Origin: Epiperipatus broadwayi
Lineage: Eukaryota > Onychophora > Udeonychophora > Euonychophora > Peripatidae
Length of the DNA: 64,000 nucleotides
Direction: 5' to 3'
Assembly: GCA_028023455.1 (NCBI GenBank)
Contig: JAQFVV010000151.1
Span: 901,001 to 965,000 of the forward strand
The translations under genes and the position numbers were made by a program. Below the pieces are notes generated by a model. It searched no databases. It was not told the DNA's origin and saw only the letters and a list, made by a program, of their open reading frames with translations. Positions 44,987 to 56,900 of this stretch are shown in pieces. Positions within the stretch are counted from its first letter, which is position 1, and each line of letters opens with the position of its first letter.

Positions 44987-47175
44987 AAGTTGTCATCTCA
45001 ATTGTATTATTTTAAAGATGGTAAAAATACTCTTCACCTATTTATAATCATTGTTCTTTAGTAATTAATACAATACGCTTCAATGTATAAAGGTGAAGTT
45101 ATACAATTCTGAATTTTAATATTGGCTAAGCACGTTCATAGCCTGTTTACTCCATATTCATAGCCTTAAAATGTATTCAACTCATATGCAAATTTATGCA
45201 AAACAACTGTCCATCCATTTTTTTTGAAATTGCAAAGATGTGTCTTTTCTATTTATAGCAATTATGTCACTAGCAATTGTCTCAACATAAGTATACATAT
45301 AGCAGATTTCTATACAAAACAAAGGCAATTCTATATTTGTTGATCATCAAAAGGTAATCAATCATGTATTTGAACCCTCCAGGGCTGAGATAATGGGTAC
45401 TGAGAGGAACGATGCCAAGAGGAAAATTAAGGAGGCTTACTTCATCACTAGTGACAAATGTTATAAATAGAAAAGATGTGCTTTGCAATTTCAAAAAAAT
45501 GGATGGTCTGAGTTGTTTTGTATAAATCTGCATATGAGTTGGATACATTTTAAGGTTATGGATATGCAGTAAACAGGCTCTGAAAGGGTTTGGCCAATAT
45601 TAAAGTTTAGAATTGTATAATTTCGCCTTATTGATATTGTATTAATTACAAAGAAGTGGTGAAATAAATTTATTATCATTGTTCTTAATATTACAATATT
45701 AGTTTTAATGTTCATATCTTTCTCTCAAAAAGAAAAACTAATGGTATTCATGCCAATGAATATGTGTATCTTTCTTGCATTTTTAATTTTCCAATTATTT
45801 TGAAGCCTTTGCCAGTTAAACTTTTGCCATTAAATTTTAATATTGAATTCATTTAATTTATTCCATCAAAAAAAGCCACTTCCTGTTTTCCAACAAATCA
45901 CTAATAATATGGTCATAATCATAGATTGAATTACAGTTTTAGTGTAACAGTTTAGATTTCTTGTATCCATAACACATTTTATTACAGAATTGCTTGCCTC
46001 AGTAGAAAGATAATCCAAATTGGTAAATTTAATGTTGAATAGATAATATATCGTGAAAAATTGTCCTAAAAAACAAACGTCACTTTTCCTGCGAATATGA
46101 TTGGAAAAAGACCTAATGATTTTAACCCTAAAGTGAATTATCATCCGAGTAACAATCTACAATTATATTTGTGTAATATGAATTTTAATATTCTGATTTC
46201 TAACTAATGCAATCTATTAATGGTCATTATTTTGAGTCTGAATGCATAAGTTATACTTAATATGGATTTTTTTTGCTTGGTGTTTATGATAATTCATATT
46301 GTTCAAAGATTCAGTGGCAGCAGACATTTGAGTTTATATCACTGACACGATTATTTAACAATTCTTGCCCAAAGTCCATTGTTTGCACCAATATATCCAA
46401 TAATTTTTCCAAGAATATTTCAGTATTTTCAAAGCATTGATCCAGCAGGGTAGCTTTCTTTTTCTTAATCTAATGTTAGAGTATATGCATTATTAAAAAT
46501 GATCATAAGCTCCACTACACAAGCAAAGTGCTAATATCATTACTCTTTCATAGCTATACCAAGGAATTCCAAATATGCTACATCTGATTACTTTCAGTCA
46601 TTGATTCCCCTTTCCAAAGTATGTAACCATCTACCTGTTCTATTAAAGTTTTTTCCTCAGTAAAATTAATTTCTTTTAGAATAATTATATTTTAAAACTT
46701 GACAGTTCCTTAACTATCTAGGTTCCACTATGAATTCAACTTCATTAAAAAAATAGGTTTATAATTTTTACCTTTAGTATTAATATTTTTGCATTCTTTA
46801 TCATGCTATTAATCATATGATTTTTCCTTTGCTTTAACGAGTAATCTGTCAGGCATGATGACCAGTGTGTGTGAGAATCATTTTAGACTACCTAGGTCCT
46901 TCCATTTTCATGGTTGCCAGAATGATCCCCAAATAGAATTCATAAATATACAATTTTTGCCAAGCTGAAATTTCTATTCTAAATTCACTTTCAGTTCATC
47001 TCATTAATGATTGAATTGCTTGAAGCAAATATCAATCAAAGACCACTAGTCAATTAAACTCGTCTTCCCATTGCTCTTTTAAATTGTCAGATTTGAGCTA
47101 AAAACAATAACAAAAAAAGGGTTGGAGTAATAAATTTTATATGTGTAGGGAAAAATGAGGCTGCACAATAGTGGA
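44985..47175 (+). repeat. block S' (direct copy of 20211-21675)
   Basis: See block S. Enlarged by the palindromic insertion at 45059-45668. No gene recognised; the small minus frames at 45282-46144 fall in the insertion or decay in the other copy. Confidence 0.8.
45059..45668. mobile_element. palindromic insertion, 610 bp, with 18-bp target duplication
   Basis: Arms of about 200 bp (about 45063-45275 and 45430-45660) are reverse complements: GTTTACTCCATATTCATAGC with GCTATGGATATGCAGTAAAC-type sequence, and CATCCATTTTTTTT with AAAAAAATGGATGG. Flanks TTTATAATCATTGTTCTT (45041-45058) and TTTATTATCATTGTTCTT (45669-45686) form an 18-bp duplication with one mismatch. The paralogous site in block S (about 20315-20335) is uninterrupted. 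No coding content is recognised. Confidence 0.8.
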
Positions 47176-47516
47176 TATAAGTATTAAGTTACACACATTT
47201 AATACTTAATTAATAAAATTAATGATTGATAATTAGTAAAGAGTAGAAAGATAATTACCAAGAAATTCTTCACTTTTGGTGCTTTCAAAAATAATGATGT
47301 AAGAATGCCATTATTATTTTTGTGGTTTATTTGATCTTAATATAAAATTCGGTATTTTATTAACATTACCTTGTGTTAACCTGTTATGATATGTTTTTAT
47401 CGTAGTATAGGTCAATGTTTATTTAATAAAAACAAAATAAAGCATTATTTTTCACAGTTCCTTTAAATATTTTGTATATCTTAATTTGCCAGTAACACAC
47501 ACACATATATATATAT

Positions 47517-49649
47517 TATAACGATCCAAACGAAGTGGGAGATCGCACCGCACTACCAAAGGGCGCCATCTAGGCATTTGAGCCTAGAAAAATTTATAAA
47601 GTAGGCAGATACGCGCTGTTAGGATTCCACTTTATTTACATATTTAGATCGTTAGCCCATTGTCACTAGCTCAGCGGAGATGCAGAGATAAAAATCTATA
47701 AATTTTATATCTTAATTAAATATAAAAGAATAAAATAATAAAAGCCACTGCCAGAAATTAACACAGAAAAATATTTATTTACGCACATATAAAATCATTC
47801 TAAATTCGAGGAATAAGTTTAACATTTAGATTTTTATCTTAATTTTTAATTTTACATTTAAAATAGCTTGCTATAATGTTTAATATTTTATTTAGAGGGT
47901 CGAGTATGAATGGACTACATGGGTCTGCATTTGAAAAGAAAATATTCTTCCCTGATTTAACCTTAGGCAACAAATTTCGCAATCAACTGGCGCCAATCCA
48001 TCTGATACATTCATGTATTCAATGTAGCATGATACGACAACACAAAATACTATATTGTCAGGAATGTACATCTGAACAATAAGTAGAAATAGAGAAGACA
48101 TTGACTCTCCACCAACAGGAATGTGACATCTGTGGGCAAGTAGATCAATAAACTAAAAACTCCATAGGAATGGACTGCGGTCTTCTGCCGACTTACAAAC
48201 CCATCCATAGGCAAACAGAGGGTATGTGGCGTATATCTATAATCCTGCCCGTAGCGGATCTCATACTACATCTACTAATTACACAAATATATCCAATCCA
48301 TTGAACCAATTCAACTACGATAACCTAAGATTACCCTCCCTTAATACAACTTTACAAAACTATATAGCCATTCGCGCCCGACTTAATTTTAACATTTATA
48401 TACGTTCGCACAGATTTATTTAAAAATGTTGGGTATAGATCGATTACACAGATTCCACGGTCACAAACATTTCAAAATAAACATAAACGATCAAAATACA
48501 AAATTATTGATACCGACAATCGCAGAGGGAAACTTATAAGTAACCCAATAGTATTCACCATAAGATACTTGCGTTGTCACCAATAACTTAAAAGACATCC
48601 GAATAAATACATTTTAGATACTCACCGTAAGGTATCATTATTTATCGAATGTCTATATATTTTGATCAAATATGAAAACCAAAATCTAATTAACCGCAAA
48701 CGAATCCATGCAAGCGTCTATAGACAACTTAAATGTAATGCATTTAATAATTTCTACAATAAAATATTACTACACATAAAAATATTAAAAGGGAAATGAT
48801 TCTTTTCACAATCGGGAAAGATATAAAATTAACCATTATTAATTTGATTTAAACTTACAAAAAGTCAGATAAGAGTCCATTTTAAATAAGTCGGCTTGTT
48901 TATTAATTTGTTCAACTTGACGAAAGTTCTTGATTGACTTTAAGAATTGTTCATTTCCTATAGCTTACGGTAGCAGAACTCCCGGTTCCTGGTGTCAATG
49001 TCCACGGAGTCTTTAATTGAAAGATCGATCTAATGTTCAGGAGGTGGCATTTGCTGGTTCATGGTATCAGTCATTTCATTTCAGAGATAAGTGGGAGAGA
49101 ACGATAAAGTGCGTCTTTATCGCTCGTCTCCCCAACCAAGTTGAAAAAAGCTCTTCAACTCAATATTTTTTTCTTTTTATATCATCCACAAGGATTCACT
49201 GAACAAAACGTCACTAATCTGTTTTTTCGTTATGGTCCGGGCCAAGGCTTAGTGCTTCCATTTGTCAAGCTAAAATCTCTTTCTTCTCTTATCTAACTTT
49301 CCATCTGACTTTTTAATTAAACAGCTTTTAGATAATTAATAAACAATCATTTCCTTTTATAGATTACAGGAATTAATTAATACCTGCTTTTATTTTAACT
49401 TACGTTATTTTTTTTATTAAAATATTTTTATATTTCAATCTTGTATTTTTTTATTTAAAAAAAATACATTCAAATACTTTTTTTTTTTTTTTTGTTTATG
49501 AAAAAAAAATATTTTTAAAGTTTAACATCTGTGCGAATGTATACATGTTTAACAATGTTTTAATTTTAGCGTTTAGTTTTTTCCTTTTATTTGCGAACTT
49601 TTAAGTTTTTATTTTAATTAATGTAACGACATATTTATATATCGTTACA
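47517..49649 (-). repeat. 3' LTR of the non-autonomous element
   Basis: Direct repeat partner of 50253-52382. It has a TATA-like TATAAAAAG (minus, 49181-49173), a donor-like CTACCGTAAGCTA (GTAAG at 48968-48964) and, near its 3' end, GATGGCGCCC (minus, about 47573-47564), the same landmarks in the same order as the solo LTRs. Confidence 0.85.
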
Positions 49650-50252
49650 TATCAGTAAACTTCCTCAAAAAACAAAAAACATTTAAAAAAAAAAAAAAAA
49701 GACTTTACTTAGTGTTAGTAATTACGTTATACAAATTTGTTATATATGAAATTTCAAAAGGACAAAACTTTTTTTTTTTAAAAGACAAAACAGTAATTAC
49801 AAATATAATGATAAAAAAAAAGTTGACTGATGATTCCTTACTACCAGCTAAATTTCTGCCCCCTCCCTTCCAAGTTTCATTTCTTCTACCTTTAACTATT
49901 ACTTAGGCAAGTTGAACGATTAGATTTTAATTTAACAAGACTTTTTTTAAAAAAAAATTATGATTTATAATTATTATTACGTTTTATTTATTAGTTTTTA
50001 TTCCTCGAATTTATCTCTACATGTGCGCAATTTTTCTTACTGGCAGCACTTTTTAAACAAAACTTCAAACTGCAACTCCACGTCAATACAAACAAATATA
50101 TTTATACAATTTCAGAAAAAAAAATTTACGGGCATCGATTTATTTTTAAAATTCTCAGGGCACTCGTGATTTATTAAAGATAGAAAATTTTCAGCATCAA
50201 TTCCCCTTCTCAGGGTCAATCTCTGAGGTAAGGCCACACTTGGGACGCCAAT
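49650..50252 (-). other. internal region of the LTR element
   Basis: About 600 bp with poly-A/poly-T runs and no long frame. The only recognisable site is the primer-binding-like sequence next to the 5' LTR. A polypurine tract expected next to the 3' LTR is not obvious (only GAGGAAG about 10 bp away). Confidence 0.7.
50234..50250 (-). promoter_or_regulatory. primer-binding site candidate
   Basis: TGGCGTCCCAAGTGTGG lies 2 bp downstream of the 5' LTR on minus. A TGG start two bases from the LTR is where a tRNA 3' CCA end should anneal. The matching tRNA was not identified. Confidence 0.65.
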
Positions 50253-52382
50253 TATAACGATCCAAACGAAGTGGGAGATCGCACCGCACTACCAAAGGGC
50301 GCCATCTAGGCATTTGAGCCTAGAAAAATTTATAAAGTAGGCAGATACGCGCTGTTAGGATTCCACTTTATTTACATATTTAGATCGTTAGCCCATTGTC
50401 ACTAGCTCAGCGGAGACGCAGAGATAAAAATCTATAAATTTTATATCTTAAATATAAAAGAATAAAATAATAAAAGCCACTGCCAGAAATTAACACAGAA
50501 AAATATTTATTTACGCACATATAAAATCATTCTAAATTCGAGGAATAAGTTTAACATTTAGATTTTTATCTTAATTTTTAATTTTACATTTAAAATAGCT
50601 TGCTATAATGTTTAATATTTTATTTAGAGGGTCGAGTATGAATGGACTACATGGGTCTGCATTTGAAAAGAAAATATTCTTCCCTGATTTAACCTTAGGC
50701 AACAAATTTCGCAATCAACTGGCGCCAATCCATCTGATACATTCATGTATTCAATGTAGCATGATACGACAACACAAAATACTATATTGTCAGGAATGTA
50801 CATCTGAACAATAAGTAGAAATAGAGAAGACATTGACTCTCCACCAACAGGAATGTGACATCTGTGGGCAAGTAGATCAATAAACTAAAAACTCCATAGG
50901 AATGGACTGCGGTCTTCTGCCGACTTACAAACCCATCCATAGGCAAACAGAGGGTGTGTGGCGTATATCTATAATCCTGCCCGTAGCGGATCTCATACTA
51001 CATCTACTAATTACACAAATATATCCAATCCATTGAACCAATTCAACTACGAAATGAATAACCTAAGATTACCCTCCCTTAATACAACTTTACAAAACTA
51101 TATAGCCATTCGCGCCCGACTTAATTTTAACATTTATATACGTTCGCACAGATTTATTTAAAAATGTTGGGTATAGATCGATTACACAGATTCCACGGTC
51201 ACAAACATTTCAAAATAAACATAAACGATCAAAATACAAAATTATTGATACCGACAATCGCAGAGGGAAACTTATAAGTAACCCAATAGTATTCACCATA
51301 AGATACTTGCGTTGTCACCAATAACTTAAAAGACATCCGAATAAATACATTTTAGATACTCACCGTAAGGTATCATTATTTATCGAATGTCTATATATTT
51401 TGATCAAATATGAAAACCAAAATCTAATTAACCGCAAACGAATCCATGCAAGCGTCTATAGACAACTTAAATGTAATGCATTTAATAATTTCTACAATAA
51501 AATATTACTACACATAAAAATATTAAAAGGGAAATGATTCTTTTCACAATCGGGAAAGATATAAAATTAACCATTATTAATTTGATTTAAACTTACAAAA
51601 AGTCAGATAAGAGTCCATTTTAAATAAGTCGGCTTGTTTATTAATTTGTTCAACTTGACGAAAGTTCTTGATTGACTTTAAGAATTGTTCATTTCCTATA
51701 GCTTACGGTAGCAGAACTCCCGGTTCCTGGTGTCAATGTCCACGGAGTCTTTAATTGAAAGATCGATCTAATGTTCAGGAGGTGGCATTTGCTGGTTCAT
51801 GGTATCAGTCATTTCATTTCAGAGATAAGTGGGAGAGAACGATAAAGTGCGTCTTTATCGCTCGTCTCCCCAACCAAGTTGAAAAAAGCTCTTCAACTCA
51901 ATATTTTTTTCTTTTTATATCATCCACAAGGATTCACTGAACAAAACGTCACTAATCTGTTTTTTCGTTATGGTCCGGGCCAAGGCTTAGTGCTTCCATT
52001 TGTCAAGCTAAAATCTCTTTCTTCTCTTATCTAACTTTCCATCTGACTTTTTAATTAAACAGCTTTTAGATAATTAATAAACAATCATTTCCTTTTATAG
52101 ATTACAGGAATTAATTAATACCTGCTTTTATTTTAACTTACGTTATTTTTTTTATTAAAATATTTTTATATTTCAATCTTGTATTTTTTTATTTAAAAAA
52201 AATACATTCAAATACTTTTTTTTTTTTGTTTATGGAAAAAAATATTTTTAAAGTTTAACATCTGTGCGAATGTATACACGTTTAACAATGTTTTAATTTT
52301 AGCGTTTAGTTTTTTCCTTTTATTTGCGAACTTTTAAGTTTTTATTTTAATTAATGTAACGACATATTTATATATCGTTACA
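50253..52382 (-). repeat. 5' LTR of the non-autonomous element
   Basis: Partner of 47517-49649. The donor-like GTAAG is at 51706-51702. Confidence 0.85.
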
Positions 52383-53900
52383 ATATATATATCATTGCCT
52401 TGGTTTTTATGTAATCAAGTCTCCAAATAAATGTATTTACTAAATTTATAATTGAAATTTAAAATGATTTACTTGAAGGTATTATTTATCATGCCATAAA
52501 AAGCAAGCAAACTCTTCAGAGTGTCATAAAATTATTTTATTTGAAGCAGATATATTAACATTACTATAAAGAAATGCCTCAAAGAGAATACATAAAACTT
52601 CCTAAATGTAAATCCAGCTCTCAAGATAATGGAAACTATTTGAAGGTTATATTAAAAAAAGAGTATTTTCTACAGACATTTTGTAAAGGTAAACCATAAT
52701 ATAACCATGATTTTTTAAAACATGATATGCTACTAACTAGTAATATGATAAATTAGTTTCTGTTTTTATTAGCATCATAGTATGAAATAGAATGTGCTAA
52801 ATAATTGCACTTATGAGATCAACATTACAACCAGCCTGTTCAATGATAAAAGATTTACTTTGTACAGATCATCAGCTATCAAAATTCTCATTTCAATCAA
52901 CACACATAGGACGACAAGATAAGAGTAAGCCAAGTTAAATGTCTATCTTATTAAAATGTGCAACACTGCATGTTCATGCATTACATCCATAACTTATAAA
53001 GTATGATAATGCATTAAGACAGTAATTCTATTTAGTTTTATAGCTAGAACTATATGTACACCTAATCATAACATTGATCAGGTAAAATGATATTAATAAA
53101 GAGATATACACTAAATATATTTTAATTTGCATATTTTATTAGTTAACAATACTACATAAATGATTTATAACTTATGTTGGCCATGAATATGAGGGAAAAC
53201 CTCGAAAGCGCTTGGCCCGTTTAATTGTTTTTGGTTTTTGCAGCTTCTTCGTCAGCGGGTAAATCGCTTTTATATGCTATTATGGATACTCAAAATATTG
53301 AAATAAGATGATTTGCATAGTGTTATAATTAATTTTCTTGTTTGAGAAGTCTAATACTTTAATTTTTAAATACAATGTTAATATTTTTAATTTAAAATAT
53401 GTAAAGTGTGTTTATTGATCTCAATAATCGACAAATTAATCAACTGTTAATTTCTTCATTGTAATGCAAACTTGATAGAGATAAACCAAATATTACACAT
53501 ATACCAAAAGGACAAAGTTAAAGGATCTATTTTAAAATTAAGCTACATGGATCATAATTTTATCCCACAATCTTATAAAGTCAAGAGGGTAATTATGCAT
53601 CTAAAGATCTAGTGCACTTGTAATGAAAATATAGGATGAGGTATGCTGGAGAAACACTTATCTAAAGCAAGGAAGATTTATTGACTTGTTAATAGTTTTA
53701 CTTATAAGTAGTATATGAATAAACATACCAAACCCTTTTTATTAAAGATTGATATATTCATTTAAAAATATGATTTAGAGATCAAATTCATGACTCGGCT
53801 ATATCTAGATAATGTGTTATTTTGATGTCACCCAAATGTGATGACATGCCTTCACATTTCTCTTACTCAGTTTTCTTACACAAATATTAAAATAAATATA
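52383..53900. other. unassigned non-coding
   Basis: No gene recognised. The stretch 53165-53290 (ATGAATATGAGGGAAAACCTCGAAAGCGCTTGG ... TTCTTCGTCAGCGGG in parts) is G/C-richer and weakly resembles 29820-29930, so it is probably an old repeat end. Confidence 0.4.
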
Positions 53901-56900
53901 ACCTAAAAATGAATTTTATCTATAGATAATGCAGATTAAAGACCATTATATGTATAATTAAATTCTTTTAGATTAATAATGACTAGTAGATAATAACATT
54001 TTGTTGGGGAGGGGTAGCATTACAGATGTGTATAAAAATATTTGATTTTTGATTATTATATGCTTTGCAATTTGTAAAAATAAAGATGAATTATTGGTTA
54101 ATTTTTATATTAAATTAGATTACAAATTAATGTGACAAATTTTATTAAAAAATTATTTTGTTTTTAGTATTGATTTTTATTGACATTATTGGAGATCAGT
54201 TTCTTCTGGAAAACATTTCATGCATGATTGAATTGATGAGCAATAGCTGGTTACAGATATTTCATTCTATTAATTTATTACATTATATATTTTTATTCAG
54301 CAGTTAAAGTTCTTATAGTGATTTATTAATGGCAACCAGTTTTTTTATGAATCTTTTAATTAGTTGTATCATTGACTGAATCTTAGAGAACTTTTTAAAT
54401 ATTTTTCAGAAAAAGTATTTCACACTGTGTGGTTGAATGTTACTTTAATTAATAAAAATATAATTTCAAAATATGATATGCATGGGCACTAATGATTTTA
54501 TTCATAATTAGAAAGTGCAGTATTTTATATATAATTCATGTCAGAATTTTATTTGTCCCAAAACTTTCTAGATACAGATGGCCATAAATCCAGTTATTAG
54601 TATTGCAGCAGTTTTTGTGCATATTTTCTATAATTAAAAAATATATTCAAGTAATTTTAAATTTGAAAAATTCTTAAAATAAATAATACATCTTAGACAT
54701 TTTTAAAGAAAAAACTACTAAATTTTATGAAGATATTTAAGAAAACTACAGTCATTAATGTAGAAAACAGGAAAACAACTTTACAAGTATTAAAATATAT
54801 TGAGATGTTCAGTATTTGTTAATGTTGATATCTACATTAAATGTTCCTACATTCATTATAATTGATACACAGAATTTCTTGCATTTTTTATTGGAAATCT
54901 TTTAAAATTGGTTTCCAATTATTAAACTAGTCTTGTATTATGACTTTTTTACACTATAAAGCAAAATTGTTTTTAAAATTTGAATTAATTTTAAATTCTA
55001 ATGTAAACAAATATTTTTTAACTGTAAATTATAATAAATATTGTTTTTCAAGACTGCATTTGAAAGTATTTTGTTCTGTTTTTAAAACATTCAGGTTGAA
55101 GGAAACAATTTTAATAAATATATGTATTTAAAGATTATTAAACTTTAGACCAATTAATAGAAAGACTGGAGAGGATTCAAACAGTAATTGTAATTTTATT
55201 GAATAGCAATTATTAATTTACAAGAAGAGAAAAAAATATTTGAATATTCATAATAGTTTGTAAAAAATTATCTAATTTTATAGAATTAGTTTTGTTTTTA
55301 GACAGTACTGACAATGTATAAATAATTTTATTACAGAACAGCCTTTTTGAAAACAATAATTTTGAGAATTTTCTTAATACATAAGTGTGTACAGAATATC
55401 TTTGTTGATTATTTAACTATTTTTTTACTGGTGAATATTAGATTAGACTGGATAATAGAATTTATATGTAAGCGAAACTACTTTATTAGAATGATTTTAA
55501 GACAATTATAAATATTTTTAAAGTTACATGAACAAGTCATGCAGAAGTCTTTTAGCTGTTGTCTTCTGAGTACAAATTTATCCTAAATAATTATATATCT
55601 TGTAAACTAATTATATTTAACAATGTGAAGAAAAACATTTCATTGTCGCATGTGTGATTATAAATTTTGCAAAGTTTTTTTTAAAAATGCATTATAGAAA
55701 TTTTTAAAAAAACTTAAATTCATTTTGTAGAACCAATTTAAAAAATCAAAGGGAGAAGTTTTTTTAAAAAAATCGTCTGAAATATTTTAATAAACCATGG
55801 AAACACTCTTACAGAACAAAACCTTTCCCAAGAAATTTCTGTCATTAGAAGAGGTTCTTTAAAACTGATTGAGAAATTTCATACTAGAGAAAAACGTTTT
55901 AAATGCAGGTTTTGTGATTACAAGGATTGCGGGGAAAGTCGTTTAAAAGAGCATGAAATAATTCATACAGGAGAAAAACCATTTGGATGCACTGTGTTGT
56001 TATAAGACTTGCAGAAAACGAAATTTAAAAGTGCATGAAAAAGTTCATACTGGAGAAAAACCCTTTAAATGTAATTTTTGTGGTTATAAGGCTGCTAGCA
56101 AATCTAATATGACTGTGCATGAAAGGACTCATAGTCGCGAAAAACCGTATAAGTGCAGTTATTGTGATTTTAGGACTGCGGGAAAACTTAGTTTGCAAGA
56201 ACATGAAAGACTACACACAGGAGAAAAACCTTTCAACTGTAGCTTTTGTGATTATGCGACTTCTAGAAAGTATAGTTTAAAGTGGCATGAAAAACTACAT
56301 ACTAGAGAAAATCTTTTTAAATGTAACTATTTGAGCTGTAGAAAAACTAATGTGATTGTGCATGAAAGAATTCAACAAACAGATAAACTGTTTAAATGCA
56401 GCTTATGTGATTATAAAACTGTCCAGGGATGCAATTTAAAAGTGCATGAAAGAACTCGCCACGGAGATAAAGAATATCAGTGCAGATTTTGTGATCACAA
56501 AACAACTGTAAAAACTCCTTTGAAAGAGCATGAAAAAAGTCATACACAAGAGAAGCCATTTACATGTAGTTTTTGTAATTGTGAAACTTCTAGAAAGTAT
56601 AATTTAAAACATCATGAACGAGTTCATACTAGAGGAAAACCTTTTAAATATAATTTTTGTGATTATAAGACTGCTGGAAAATGTAATGTGATTATGCATG
56701 AAAGGACTCGTACTAGAGGAAAACTGTATATGTGCAACTATTGTGATTTCAAGTCTGCGGCAAAATATAATTTTAAAGAACATGAAAGAATCCATACAGG
56801 AGAAACACTTTTCAGCTGCAGCTTTTGTGATTATGAGACTTCTAGAAAGTACAATTTAAAGTTGCATGAAAAACTTAATACTGTAAAAAAACCTCTTCAA

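Larger units (their letters stand above)
47517..52382 (-). mobile_element. non-autonomous LTR retrotransposon with long LTRs
   Basis: Two near-identical direct repeats of 2133 and 2130 bp enclose only about 600 bp. On minus the LTRs begin TGTAACG and end CGTTATA. The flanks are AT repeat, so an ATAT duplication is plausible but weak. A tRNA primer-binding-like site follows the 5' LTR. The internal part has no gag, protease, RT or integrase, so movement would need proteins from another element. LTR differences are few (a 4-bp indel near 47715, AATG near 51053, poly-T lengths, a few substitutions), so the insertion is recent. Repeated small frames (68, 69, 65-67 and 61 codons) are just the LTR read twice. 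Confidence 0.85.

Noticed and set aside
47876-51940. Four small frames (61-69 codons) present twice, suggesting conserved peptides
   Set aside because: Each pair lies in the two LTRs of one element; identity reflects recent LTR duplication, not selection on protein.
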